From: an uncultured Actinomycetes bacterium
Lineage (GTDB): Bacteria; Actinomycetota; Actinomycetes; Nanopelagicales; Nanopelagicaceae
Direction of reading: 5' to 3'
Length of the DNA stretch: 6,029 nucleotides
Assembly: GCA_903827345.1 (NCBI GenBank)
Contig: CAIKID010000218.1
Coordinates: 1-6,029 of the forward strand
Part shown: positions 1 to 5,754 of the stretch, piece after piece
How the letters are laid out: each line of letters opens with the position of its first letter
How positions within the stretch are numbered: the stretch's first letter is position 1
Program-made: the position numbers and the translations under genes
Notes under the pieces: generated by a model
Told to the model about the DNA's origin: nothing
The model's input: the letters and a program-made list of their open reading frames with translations, nothing else
Databases searched by the model: none

Positions 1-1
1 A

Positions 2-754
2 GGACAGGTATTCAATTTCGCCGTCCCTAAGGGAAGTGCACTCAAGTCCATTGCTGATCTAAAGGGCCACTCAATCTGTGTTGGCTCACCTGCTTGGTCG
101 GCAATCATCAACCCAATGCTTGTCGAGGCTGGGGTCGATCCAGCTTCTGTAACAATCATTAATGCTGGTTGGCCAACCTGGTCAACAGCCATCGCTGCTG
201 GTAAGTGCGATTCTGGCCTCGGCTGGGATGGACTTGCTGCTCAGTGGGCTGCCACTGGTATCAGCGTTGACTGGATTATTGGAAAGAAGACTTCCAAGCA
301 ACCATCAAACGGATATGACATCCGCGCATCTGTACTAAAAACAGCTGCCGGCAAGGATCTCTACACCCGCTTCCTTCGCGCAGTTGCAATGGGTATGGAG
401 TTCGCTAAGGACAACCCACGCGCAGCAGCAGAAATCACGTACAACCGCCTTCCAGCCCTTGGCGCAACTCTGGCTCCACAGCTAGCTGTTGATTCAATGC
501 GTGAAGAGCAAGTTGGTCACATGATTTCTTACCTTGATGGCAAGGGCTGGGGATATCACTATCCTGATGCTTGGGGCAACTATCTGAAGGTCGTCGCCGA
601 CATGGGACAAACTTCAAAGTTACTGTCAGCTTCTCAGGTTTACACAAATGCCCTGATCAACGGTGCAAATACCTTCGATCATAAGAAGGTGGCAAAGGAT
701 GCAGCTGCATATAAGTTGAGTCCAGTGTGGGCTAAAGTAGCAATCACGGGCTAA
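2..754 (+). CDS. ABC transporter substrate-binding protein, SsuA/THI5-like (5' partial)
   Basis: C-terminal 250 residues of an extracytoplasmic solute-binding protein that would deliver a small ligand to an ABC importer. The reading frame is open from the window edge, so the ATG at 116 (visible residue 39) is internal and the real start with its signal peptide lies upstream. Visible residues 16-32 carry the family-typical stretch 'SIADLKGHSICVGSPAW' (a domain-I 'dLkGkkigv' strand and ligand loop). A second recognisable patch is 'AGKCDSGLGWDG' near residues 66-77, matching the usual 'aGkvDa' hinge segment. Proteins of this class are about 320-360 residues, so roughly a quarter to a third is missing. 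Tryptophans cluster around residues 57, 60 and 75, which might line the ligand site. All six arginines use CGC or CGT, suggesting high expression. The gene ends in tandem TAA stops (752-757) followed by a strong hairpin, so it probably closes a transporter operon. The class covers nitrate, alkanesulfonates, taurine and thiamine precursors; the ligand here cannot be named. Confidence 0.85.
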   Translation, partial: GQVFNFAVPKGSALKSIADLKGHSICVGSPAWSAIINPMLVEAGVDPASVTIINAGWPTWSTAIAAGKCDSGLGWDGLAAQWAATGISVDWIIGKKTSKQPSNGYDIRASVLKTAAGKDLYTRFLRAVAMGMEFAKDNPRAAAEITYNRLPALGATLAPQLAVDSMREEQVGHMISYLDGKGWGYHYPDAWGNYLKVVADMGQTSKLLSASQVYTNALINGANTFDHKKVAKDAAAYKLSPVWAKVAITG

Positions 755-771
755 TAAACCCTGACTATGCC

Positions 772-811
772 GTGAGGTCGTTTCTGAAAGCAATTTTGGA
801 AGCGACCTCAC
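772..811 (+). terminator. Long stem-loop, probable transcription terminator without a U-tract
   Basis: Arms 772-789 and 794-811 pair over 18 consecutive positions, the outer nine as perfect Watson-Crick pairs (GTGAGGTCG with CGACCTCAC) and three G-U pairs further in (781/802, 785/798, 786/797). They close on a GCAA (GNRA-type) tetraloop at 790-793. The hairpin starts 15 bases after the tandem stops of the binding-protein gene. No run of T follows the 3' arm; the next bases are ACATTAGATAAT. Canonical Rho-independent terminators have a U-tract, but U-less hairpin terminators are described, notably in actinobacteria. A role in protecting the 3' end of the transporter mRNA is an alternative. Confidence 0.7.
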
Positions 812-823
812 ACATTAGATAAT
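796..823 (+). promoter_or_regulatory. Possible sigma70-type promoter for the hydrolase-like/SDR/oxidoreductase set
   Basis: TTGGAA (796-801) and GATAAT (818-823) are separated by 16 bases, matching the -35 and -10 consensus at four and five of six positions. The site lies 41 bases before the ATG at 865 in the only gap that could hold a promoter for the downstream plus-strand set. The -35 box lies within the 3' arm of the hairpin at 772-811. This rests on consensus matching alone and such matches arise by chance. Confidence 0.3.
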
Positions 824-864
824 TTCGCAACAAACCCCGAGATGAAGATTGAGAGTGGAATCCC

Positions 865-2055
865 ATGAGCCAGAAGTCCATGTATGCATATGCTTGGGAT
901 TTCGTAGAGACTGGTGTGGCTGAAAATCTCTCTCAATTCAAAAAAATGGGAATAAACACCGTCACTCTCGCCGCTAGCTATCACGCCGGGAAGTTCTTCC
1001 GTCCCAAGGCGACAACAGGAAAGATCTATTTTCCCGAAGATGGAACTACGTATTTCAAGACGAATCCAGCGCGATACGGGGCGATCAAGCCAGTTTCGAA
1101 TTCAGTTCATGGGGACGGAAATGTTCTCTCGCTGCTCACCAAGGATTCTGATATCGCGGTGAATGCCTGGCTAGTTTTGTTACATAACTCGCGACTTGGT
1201 TCTGCAAACTTGGGCTCCACCATAAAAAATGCCTTTGGCGACCCATATATTTACGCGCTCTGCCCTAGCGCTCCAGCGGCGCGGGCTTATGCTGTCGGAC
1301 TTGCGCTAGATGTGAGCGAAAGTTACGAGATCGACGGCATATCCATTGAATCTATTGGATTCCCACCTTTTGAGCACGGATTTCATCATGAGATGAGTTT
1401 TGTAAAGCCCAATCTCTGGCTCTCGTCATACTTAGGGCTCTGTTTCTGCGAGTTTTGTGTAGGCGGAGCTGAAAAGACAGGAGTGGATGCCAAGAGGCTG
1501 AAAGCAAGAGTCGCTGAGAGCATTAACGATTACCTTGCAGGGGATATTGATTATCCAGATGATATGGCGAAACAATTTTGGCTCGCCGATGTGGCGGGGG
1601 ATCGCGATCTTCAAAAATACTTGAACTACAGATGTACGGTGGTGACCTCTCTCCTGCAAGAGATCAGAGCCGCCGTCCGGAAGGATGTCGTCGTAGCCGT
1701 CATTCCTTCTGTCGCAAGGCCAACTGCCGGCGCGTGGTACGAGGGAACCGATCTGCTGGCAGTTGCTGAAACATCCGGAGTTATCGAAGCCTGTTTTTAT
1801 GAAAATTCGAGTGAACGAATCAAAGCTGATCTCGTTGATATTAAGCGCCGACTAGGCGGCGTGGGGAAAATCAAGGGAATTTTGCGACCCGCATTTCCAG
1901 ATCTTGAGAGTCGCGAAGCGGTAATGAGTGCAGTTAATACTTTAGTCGATGGCGGTGTCCACGACATTGGGTTCTATAACTATGGCCATGTCCGGAGCCA
2001 AAGTTTGGTTTGGATTGCTGATGCTTTGGCAAGCGTGAATGGGAGAAGTTCATGA
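865..2055 (+). CDS. Uncharacterised TIM-barrel protein, hypothetical glycosyl-hydrolase-like
   Basis: A 396-residue soluble protein with no signal peptide or membrane segment, so it should act in the cytoplasm. Its N-terminus ('YAYAWDFVETGVAENL', residues 7-22, then 'GINTVTLAASYHAGKF' at 29-44) looks like the first strands of a TIM barrel. The text resembles conserved proteins usually annotated as hypothetical or as 'hypothetical glycosyl hydrolase' (the GHL6-type group, by memory and not by search). Candidate active-site residues are Y39/H40, E162 in 'IDGISIESIGF' at a strand end, and a histidine patch H171, H174, H175. A cysteine motif C-x-C-x2-C sits at C193, C195 and C198; it could bind a metal or be structural. 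The start ATG has a weak purine-rich site (GAGAGTGGA, 851-859) in front. The stop overlaps the SDR start (ATGA), so the two are translationally coupled. Only 4 of 18 arginines use CGC/CGT, unlike the binding-protein gene upstream. The enzymatic function is unproven; glycoside cleavage is an inference from fold and neighbours. Confidence 0.7.
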   Translation: MSQKSMYAYAWDFVETGVAENLSQFKKMGINTVTLAASYHAGKFFRPKATTGKIYFPEDGTTYFKTNPARYGAIKPVSNSVHGDGNVLSLLTKDSDIAVNAWLVLLHNSRLGSANLGSTIKNAFGDPYIYALCPSAPAARAYAVGLALDVSESYEIDGISIESIGFPPFEHGFHHEMSFVKPNLWLSSYLGLCFCEFCVGGAEKTGVDAKRLKARVAESINDYLAGDIDYPDDMAKQFWLADVAGDRDLQKYLNYRCTVVTSLLQEIRAAVRKDVVVAVIPSVARPTAGAWYEGTDLLAVAETSGVIEACFYENSSERIKADLVDIKRRLGGVGKIKGILRPAFPDLESREAVMSAVNTLVDGGVHDIGFYNYGHVRSQSLVWIADALASVNGRSS

Positions 2056-2837
2056 AGTTTGCAGGAAAGATTGTTGCGATTACGGGTGCTGCGGGCGGCA
2101 TTGGACAAGAGTTATGCAGACATTTTGGACGAGCCGGAGCAATTATTTATGCGCTGGATAAAAGGGATTCTGTTCTTGCCTTTGCGGAGGAGCTAGCAAA
2201 GGAGGGCATACTTTGTCACCCATTGGTAGTTGACGTCGGAAATGTTCAGTTAGTTGAAGCTGGTCTAGGTAAGTTGATCGCGAATTTTGGAACTGTGGAC
2301 GTATTGGTAAACAACGTCGGCTTCTCAGATCATCCAACTATCGAGCGCACTCAACCAGAAGATTGGGCGCACGACATCAATGGAAACTTAAATGGCGCAT
2401 ATAACTGCACCTTTGCCGTCTTGCCTGGAATGAGGAGTAAATCCCGAGGCGCTATTGTCACAATTGGTTCGGTAAACGGCCTCTATGCCTTGGGAGACCC
2501 CGCATATAGCGCAGCTAAAGCTGGTCTCATCAGCCTGACCAAGGCTGTGGCTATGGAATATGGACGATTTGGAGTGCGAGCAAACATCGTCTTGCCGGGG
2601 ACCGTGAGAACACCTATTTGGGATGAGCGAGCCAAAAAGGACCCATCGATTTTAAAAACTTTGATGCGTTGGTATCCGCTCGGTCGAATCGCCGAAACGA
2701 GTGATGTGGCAAATGCGGTGGCTTTTCTCGCCTCCGATGAGGCAGCTGCGATTACGGGGATTGAACTCCCAGTGGACTGCGGTCTCACCGCTGGAAATAT
2801 TGTGATGTCGCGCGAATTAACACTAGAAGACTTCTAG
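2052..2837 (+). CDS. SDR-family NAD(P)-dependent oxidoreductase
   Basis: A 261-residue classical short-chain dehydrogenase/reductase, of normal length for the family and cytoplasmic. The Rossmann cofactor motif TGxxxGIG is at residues 11-18 (TGAAGGIG), D61 lies in the adenine-binding 'VVDV', and the NNxG motif is at 87-90 (NNVG). The catalytic tetrad is complete: N114 ('NLNGAY'), S140 ('IVTIGS'), Y152 and K156 (YSAAK). The PG motif (182-183) with T187 follows. An aspartate at the end of the second strand (D36 in 'YALDKR') suggests preference for NAD(H) over NADP(H). These enzymes interconvert a secondary alcohol and a ketone, and here a sugar or polyol hydroxyl is the likely target given the neighbours. 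The start overlaps the stop of the upstream gene by four bases, with GGAGAA at 2042-2047 as ribosome-binding site. A tail of about ten residues follows the usual C-terminal 'VDCGLTAGN'. Three of 13 arginines use CGC/CGT, as unbiased as the gene before it. The exact substrate cannot be assigned. Confidence 0.93.
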   Translation: MKFAGKIVAITGAAGGIGQELCRHFGRAGAIIYALDKRDSVLAFAEELAKEGILCHPLVVDVGNVQLVEAGLGKLIANFGTVDVLVNNVGFSDHPTIERTQPEDWAHDINGNLNGAYNCTFAVLPGMRSKSRGAIVTIGSVNGLYALGDPAYSAAKAGLISLTKAVAMEYGRFGVRANIVLPGTVRTPIWDERAKKDPSILKTLMRWYPLGRIAETSDVANAVAFLASDEAAAITGIELPVDCGLTAGNIVMSRELTLEDF

Positions 2838-2856
2838 ACCCATACACACATCAGCG

Positions 2857-2862
2857 AAGGAG
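2857..2862 (+). promoter_or_regulatory. Ribosome-binding site of the first Gfo/Idh/MocA gene
   Basis: AAGGAG lies six bases before the ATG at 2869. It is the strongest Shine-Dalgarno match on the plus strand here and fixes that start. No terminator is seen in the 31-base gap after the SDR stop, so the three plus-strand genes are probably co-transcribed. Confidence 0.85.
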
Positions 2863-2868
2863 TGTCCC

Positions 2869-3876
2869 ATGGATCGATTAAGAATAGGCGTCATTGGACT
2901 CGGATGGTTTGGCGAGATTCATTGTGATGCCATTATCGGAACCCCCAGTTTAGAGTTGGCGGCCCTTTGCACTCGGACTCCTGAACGCCTGGAGGCCCTT
3001 GGGCAAAAGTACAAAGTCAAAAATATCTTCACTGATTACCGTGAGATGATTGCGGATCCAGATATTGATGCCGTCTCAATTACTACGATGTGGGATCAAC
3101 ATACCGATATTGCGATCGATGCACTTAATGCAGGCAAGCACGTATTTTTAGAGAAGCCAATGGCTTCAACCGTGGCAGATTGTGAAAAGATTATCGCGGC
3201 GGCAAATAAGTCAACGGGAATACTCCAGATTGGTCACATCGTTCGATTTAATCCTCGTTATCGGGCTGCCAAGAAGGCGATCAGCGAAGGAGCAATCGGA
3301 AAAGTTCTCTCACTGAGTTCGCGCCGAAATATTCCCGCAGCTTGGACCCCAGAAATTCTCAATAAAATCGGTCCTATCGTTGGCGATGCGATCCATGATA
3401 CGGACATCATGTTATGGCTAACCGGGGATCGCATTGTCAGCGTATATGCGCAAACCACCGATTTCCGCGGTCTCAAAAATCCTGATATTGGGCAGACGAT
3501 GTATCGCTTTGCGAGTGGAGCTACAGCGATTCTCGAGACGGTCTGGTGCATGCCCGAGCACACGCCATTTGATATTGATGAACGCATGACACTCATCGGA
3601 ACCGAAGGGTTGATCCATATTCAAGATACCTTCCCCAATCTAGGTATCGTCACCAAAAATACTGGCGTACGTAGCCCTGATACGACTTACTGGCCAGAAT
3701 TTGATGGGTATCGTGGCGGAGCGCTGCGTGAGGAATTTCTTTACTTCGCCGACTGCGCCTTAAGGGGAATCACGCCAACGGTGAGTACTCCTGTAGATGC
3801 CATGCGTGCCTTGGAAGCCACTCTCGCAGCCGAAGAATCGGCGCGCACCGGCCAAGTTGTAAAAGTCGGGAAGTAA
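2869..3876 (+). CDS. Gfo/Idh/MocA-family NAD(P)-dependent oxidoreductase
   Basis: A 335-residue cytoplasmic dehydrogenase of the glucose-fructose oxidoreductase / inositol dehydrogenase / MocA family, normal in length. The N-terminal Rossmann domain (about 1-120) begins with GxGxxG at G10, G12 and G15 ('GVIGLGWFG'). The family signature EKP is at E95-K96-P97, with K96 the expected catalytic lysine. The C-terminal alpha/beta domain holds 'GHIVRFNPRY' (122-131) and the catalytic-region motif 'GDAIHDTD' (172-179) with H176. In IolG-type enzymes an aspartate sits four residues before this histidine; here that position is G172 and the aspartate is D173, one residue nearer. The enzyme should oxidise a ring hydroxyl of a sugar or cyclitol, or reduce the ketone. 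It closes the plus-strand set of hydrolase-like protein, SDR and this enzyme, and converges on a second family member. A specific assignment such as inositol 2-dehydrogenase is possible but not supported beyond family level. Confidence 0.92.
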   Translation: MDRLRIGVIGLGWFGEIHCDAIIGTPSLELAALCTRTPERLEALGQKYKVKNIFTDYREMIADPDIDAVSITTMWDQHTDIAIDALNAGKHVFLEKPMASTVADCEKIIAAANKSTGILQIGHIVRFNPRYRAAKKAISEGAIGKVLSLSSRRNIPAAWTPEILNKIGPIVGDAIHDTDIMLWLTGDRIVSVYAQTTDFRGLKNPDIGQTMYRFASGATAILETVWCMPEHTPFDIDERMTLIGTEGLIHIQDTFPNLGIVTKNTGVRSPDTTYWPEFDGYRGGALREEFLYFADCALRGITPTVSTPVDAMRALEATLAAEESARTGQVVKVGK

Positions 3877-3881
3877 GTCAG

Positions 3882-4883
3882 CTAGGCGATTATTACGGAG
3901 CGACCTACTGCGAGGGATTGCTTGGCAGCAAGCGAAACTTTAAGAGCAGCAATCGCGGCCGGTGTAGAAATGAGATCGTATTTTCCACCGCTACTTGCTT
4001 GCGCAAGGAAGTAGGCAATTTGGCGTCCGTAGGGATCATCACTGGGGATCTGTTCGATGGTATTTCCGCTCTCCGAAAATACATGCCAACTATTAACACT
4101 CGCACCATTTCCAGATGAAGACTCTTCGGTTGCAGAAACAGCAGAGAATTCATAGTGAGCTAAGCCCTTGGTACCCAGTAGGTCGATGGTGCTGGTGAAA
4201 GGAACTCCAGGTGCTGCGTTCATGAAACTTTGGACTTGTCCGACGCCACCCCCTTCGTAACTGATCGTTATCTCGGCTGGACCGGATGGAGAAGTTTGCA
4301 TCGCAAACACTTCTACGGGCCTTCCTAAATAGAGATTAATTTGATCAAAATCATGAATTGAGAAATCCAGCAACATCCCACCGGACTGAGATTCGTCACC
4401 TAGCCAGGCAGCCCAAGTTGGTTTTGGAGAGAATCTTCGGGCTTGTACCGAGAGAATATTTCCGAGATCTCCACGGAGCGATGCCTCATGGAGTTTCTGG
4501 TACCCCAGGAAGAAGCGAACAACGTGAGCCAGCATCAGGGAGCCGGAACTCTTCTTTGCTGCGGCTTCTATTTCTAGTGCGTCTTGGAGTGTCAGGGCGA
4601 TTGGTTTCTCTAAGAGCACGTGCTTACCAACAGCCAATAGGGCAATTGCAATATCTTTATGGGTCGGCGTTGGGGTGGTTACCGAGACATACTTAACATC
4701 GGGGTCTCTTAGAATTACCTCGAGATCAGAGATGTATTGCCCACTAGTCGCCGCGGCTACCGCTCCCTCTTTCGGCCGAGGTGTACAAATATATTTGATT
4801 GCATCGGCCTGCCCAGCACTCGCCCAAGCCGCAGCGTGCGCATTTGCCATATAGCCTTGCCCGATTATTGCGATAGACGCCAT
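3882..4883 (-). CDS. Second Gfo/Idh/MocA-family oxidoreductase
   Basis: A 333-residue cytoplasmic NAD(P)-dependent oxidoreductase of the same family as the gene facing it, but clearly divergent from it. The Rossmann motif is G8-Q-G10-Y-M-A13 ('IIGQGYMANAH'), the accepted GxGxxA variant. EKP is at E92-K93-P94, 'AHVVRFFLGY' at 119-128 parallels the other enzyme, and the catalytic-region motif 'LLDFSIHDFD' (171-180) has the standard spacing of D173 and H177. K93, D173 and H177 are the expected proton-transfer residues. It is the last gene of the minus-strand set: its start lies 12 bases past the last base of the isomerase stop codon (11 bases between), with its ribosome-binding site overlapping that stop, so coupled translation is likely. 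Its stop (TAG) is five bases from the stop of the convergent oxidoreductase. Four of nine arginines use CGC/CGT. Substrate unknown; a keto-sugar, cyclitol or glycoside is likely from the adjoining isomerase. Confidence 0.92.
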   Translation of the reverse strand: MASIAIIGQGYMANAHAAAWASAGQADAIKYICTPRPKEGAVAAATSGQYISDLEVILRDPDVKYVSVTTPTPTHKDIAIALLAVGKHVLLEKPIALTLQDALEIEAAAKKSSGSLMLAHVVRFFLGYQKLHEASLRGDLGNILSVQARRFSPKPTWAAWLGDESQSGGMLLDFSIHDFDQINLYLGRPVEVFAMQTSPSGPAEITISYEGGGVGQVQSFMNAAPGVPFTSTIDLLGTKGLAHYEFSAVSATEESSSGNGASVNSWHVFSESGNTIEQIPSDDPYGRQIAYFLAQASSGGKYDLISTPAAIAALKVSLAAKQSLAVGRSVIIA

Positions 4884-4888
4884 GTTTG

Positions 4889-4896
4889 CTCCCCTT
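4889..4896 (-). promoter_or_regulatory. Ribosome-binding site overlapping the isomerase stop codon
   Basis: Read on the minus strand, AAGGGGAG lies five bases before the ATG at 4883. Its first two bases are part of the TAA stop of the upstream isomerase gene (4895-4897). This supports the chosen start and points to coupling between the two genes. Confidence 0.75.
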
Positions 4897-5704
4897 ATGC
4901 AGAAAGACGCTTTATCGTGCCTACTGAATAAGCCAATGATTCATGGACATCTTCCACGCCATTTGGTCCGGCAGGTGTAAATTCAATTTCGATGCTGAGA
5001 GGCGCCTTGCAACCATTCTGCTTGAGGATTCCAAGAATCCGACTGAAGTCAAGATCTCCCCGCCCAACGGCTGGGAAGTTCCACTCATTCTGTGCGCCAG
5101 CTTTCTCCTTCAAATGGATTCCTGTGATTGACCCAGTGGACTTATCGAGGTCCTCGTAAGGCATAATCGCGCCATAAAAGACCACATTTCCGGTGTCGTA
5201 GTTCAAGCGCACATTTGGCATGTTAACTTTCTTAAGCAAGGCGATAACACTTTCACCGGTCCCGTAGTTATTTCCATGGGTTTCAATAGCCATTTCAAGA
5301 CCCAGCTCTTTAGCGACTTCGCCCAGATCACGGATGATTTGAACAAGTTCAGTGTCATCACTGATGACGGATTCATCACCATGGGTTTCGCCGGTACTGA
5401 GAGTTACGTATTTGACGCCCAACTTCTTGGCTAATTGCAGATTCTTCTTAAAGATTTCTTGGCCTTCTTTAGTTTGAATATTGGTGTGGCCACACATGCC
5501 AATGGCCGTTATGTCGTTCGCCTTCAGAAGATCTAATACCTTGGCGATTTGCTCCGCGGTGTAGTCATTGCGTACATGCTCAGTCCAACCGATAACTCCC
5601 GCAAGTTCAATCAAATTGATGCCGGCGCGATGTGCACCTTCGACAGCTTCTTCAAGAGTGAAACCGTGGTAGCTATTGCTGTTCAAACAAATTGGGTTAT
5701 TCAT
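4895..5704 (-). CDS. Sugar phosphate isomerase/epimerase-like TIM-barrel protein
   Basis: A 269-residue protein of the xylose-isomerase-like TIM-barrel superfamily (AP endonuclease family 2 fold), cytoplasmic, normal in length (about 260-290). These enzymes isomerise, epimerise or dehydrate sugars and keto-cyclitols with a divalent metal. Likely metal ligands in barrel order are E141 ('AIETHG'), D170 ('NYDTGN'), H197 ('GIHLKE') and E239 ('LSIEIEF'). 'VGRGDLDF' (213-220) is the usual late-barrel loop, with R215 a likely substrate contact. The frame stays open to an ATG 60 bases upstream, but that would add 20 residues unlike the family, lacks a good ribosome-binding site and would overlap the preceding gene. 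The ATG at 5704 has GGAG six bases before it and begins directly with 'MNNPICLNSNSYHGFTLEEAV', a typical family start, so it was chosen. It sits between a VOC-fold gene and a Gfo/Idh/MocA gene, as in many sugar or inositol catabolic clusters. Exact reaction not determinable. Confidence 0.88.
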   Translation of the reverse strand: MNNPICLNSNSYHGFTLEEAVEGAHRAGINLIELAGVIGWTEHVRNDYTAEQIAKVLDLLKANDITAIGMCGHTNIQTKEGQEIFKKNLQLAKKLGVKYVTLSTGETHGDESVISDDTELVQIIRDLGEVAKELGLEMAIETHGNNYGTGESVIALLKKVNMPNVRLNYDTGNVVFYGAIMPYEDLDKSTGSITGIHLKEKAGAQNEWNFPAVGRGDLDFSRILGILKQNGCKAPLSIEIEFTPAGPNGVEDVHESLAYSVGTIKRLSA

Positions 5705-5710
5705 TGTATT

Positions 5711-5714
5711 CTCC
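5711..5714 (-). promoter_or_regulatory. Ribosome-binding site deciding the isomerase start
   Basis: Minus-strand ACGGAG ends at 5711, six bases before the ATG at 5704. It favours this start over the in-frame ATG at 5764, which would run into the end of the VOC gene. The 50-base gap 5705-5754 holds no clear hairpin or promoter, so read-through from the VOC gene is likely. Confidence 0.75.
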
Positions 5715-5754
5715 GTTGCTCTTATTCTGGGTGGACAGAAGAAATGGATGAGGG

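Noticed and set aside
626..811. Minus-strand open frame of 61 codons over the end of the binding-protein gene and the hairpin
   Set aside because: Cysteine-rich random-looking translation, overlaps a real gene and a probable terminator.
940..946. Run of seven A as a possible slippage or frameshift site
   Set aside because: The frame is continuous through it (F-K-K-M-G) and gives a sensible protein; there is no sensible product in the shifted frame.
2483..2788. Minus-strand open frame of 101 codons within the SDR gene
   Set aside because: Antisense to the conserved YSAAK to C-terminal part of the SDR; no independent sign of coding.
3258..3596. Minus-strand open frame of 112 codons inside the plus-strand Gfo/Idh gene
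   Set aside because: Antisense shadow of a gene with intact family motifs; its translation looks random.
3918..3931. Small inverted repeat TTGCT/AGCAA near the end of the minus-strand oxidoreductase as a terminator
   Set aside because: Only five pairs, no T-run, and inside coding sequence; expected by chance.
4358..4696. Plus-strand open frame of 112 codons inside the minus-strand Gfo/Idh gene
   Set aside because: Arginine-rich, low-complexity translation without a recognisable fold or ribosome-binding site, antisense to a clear gene.
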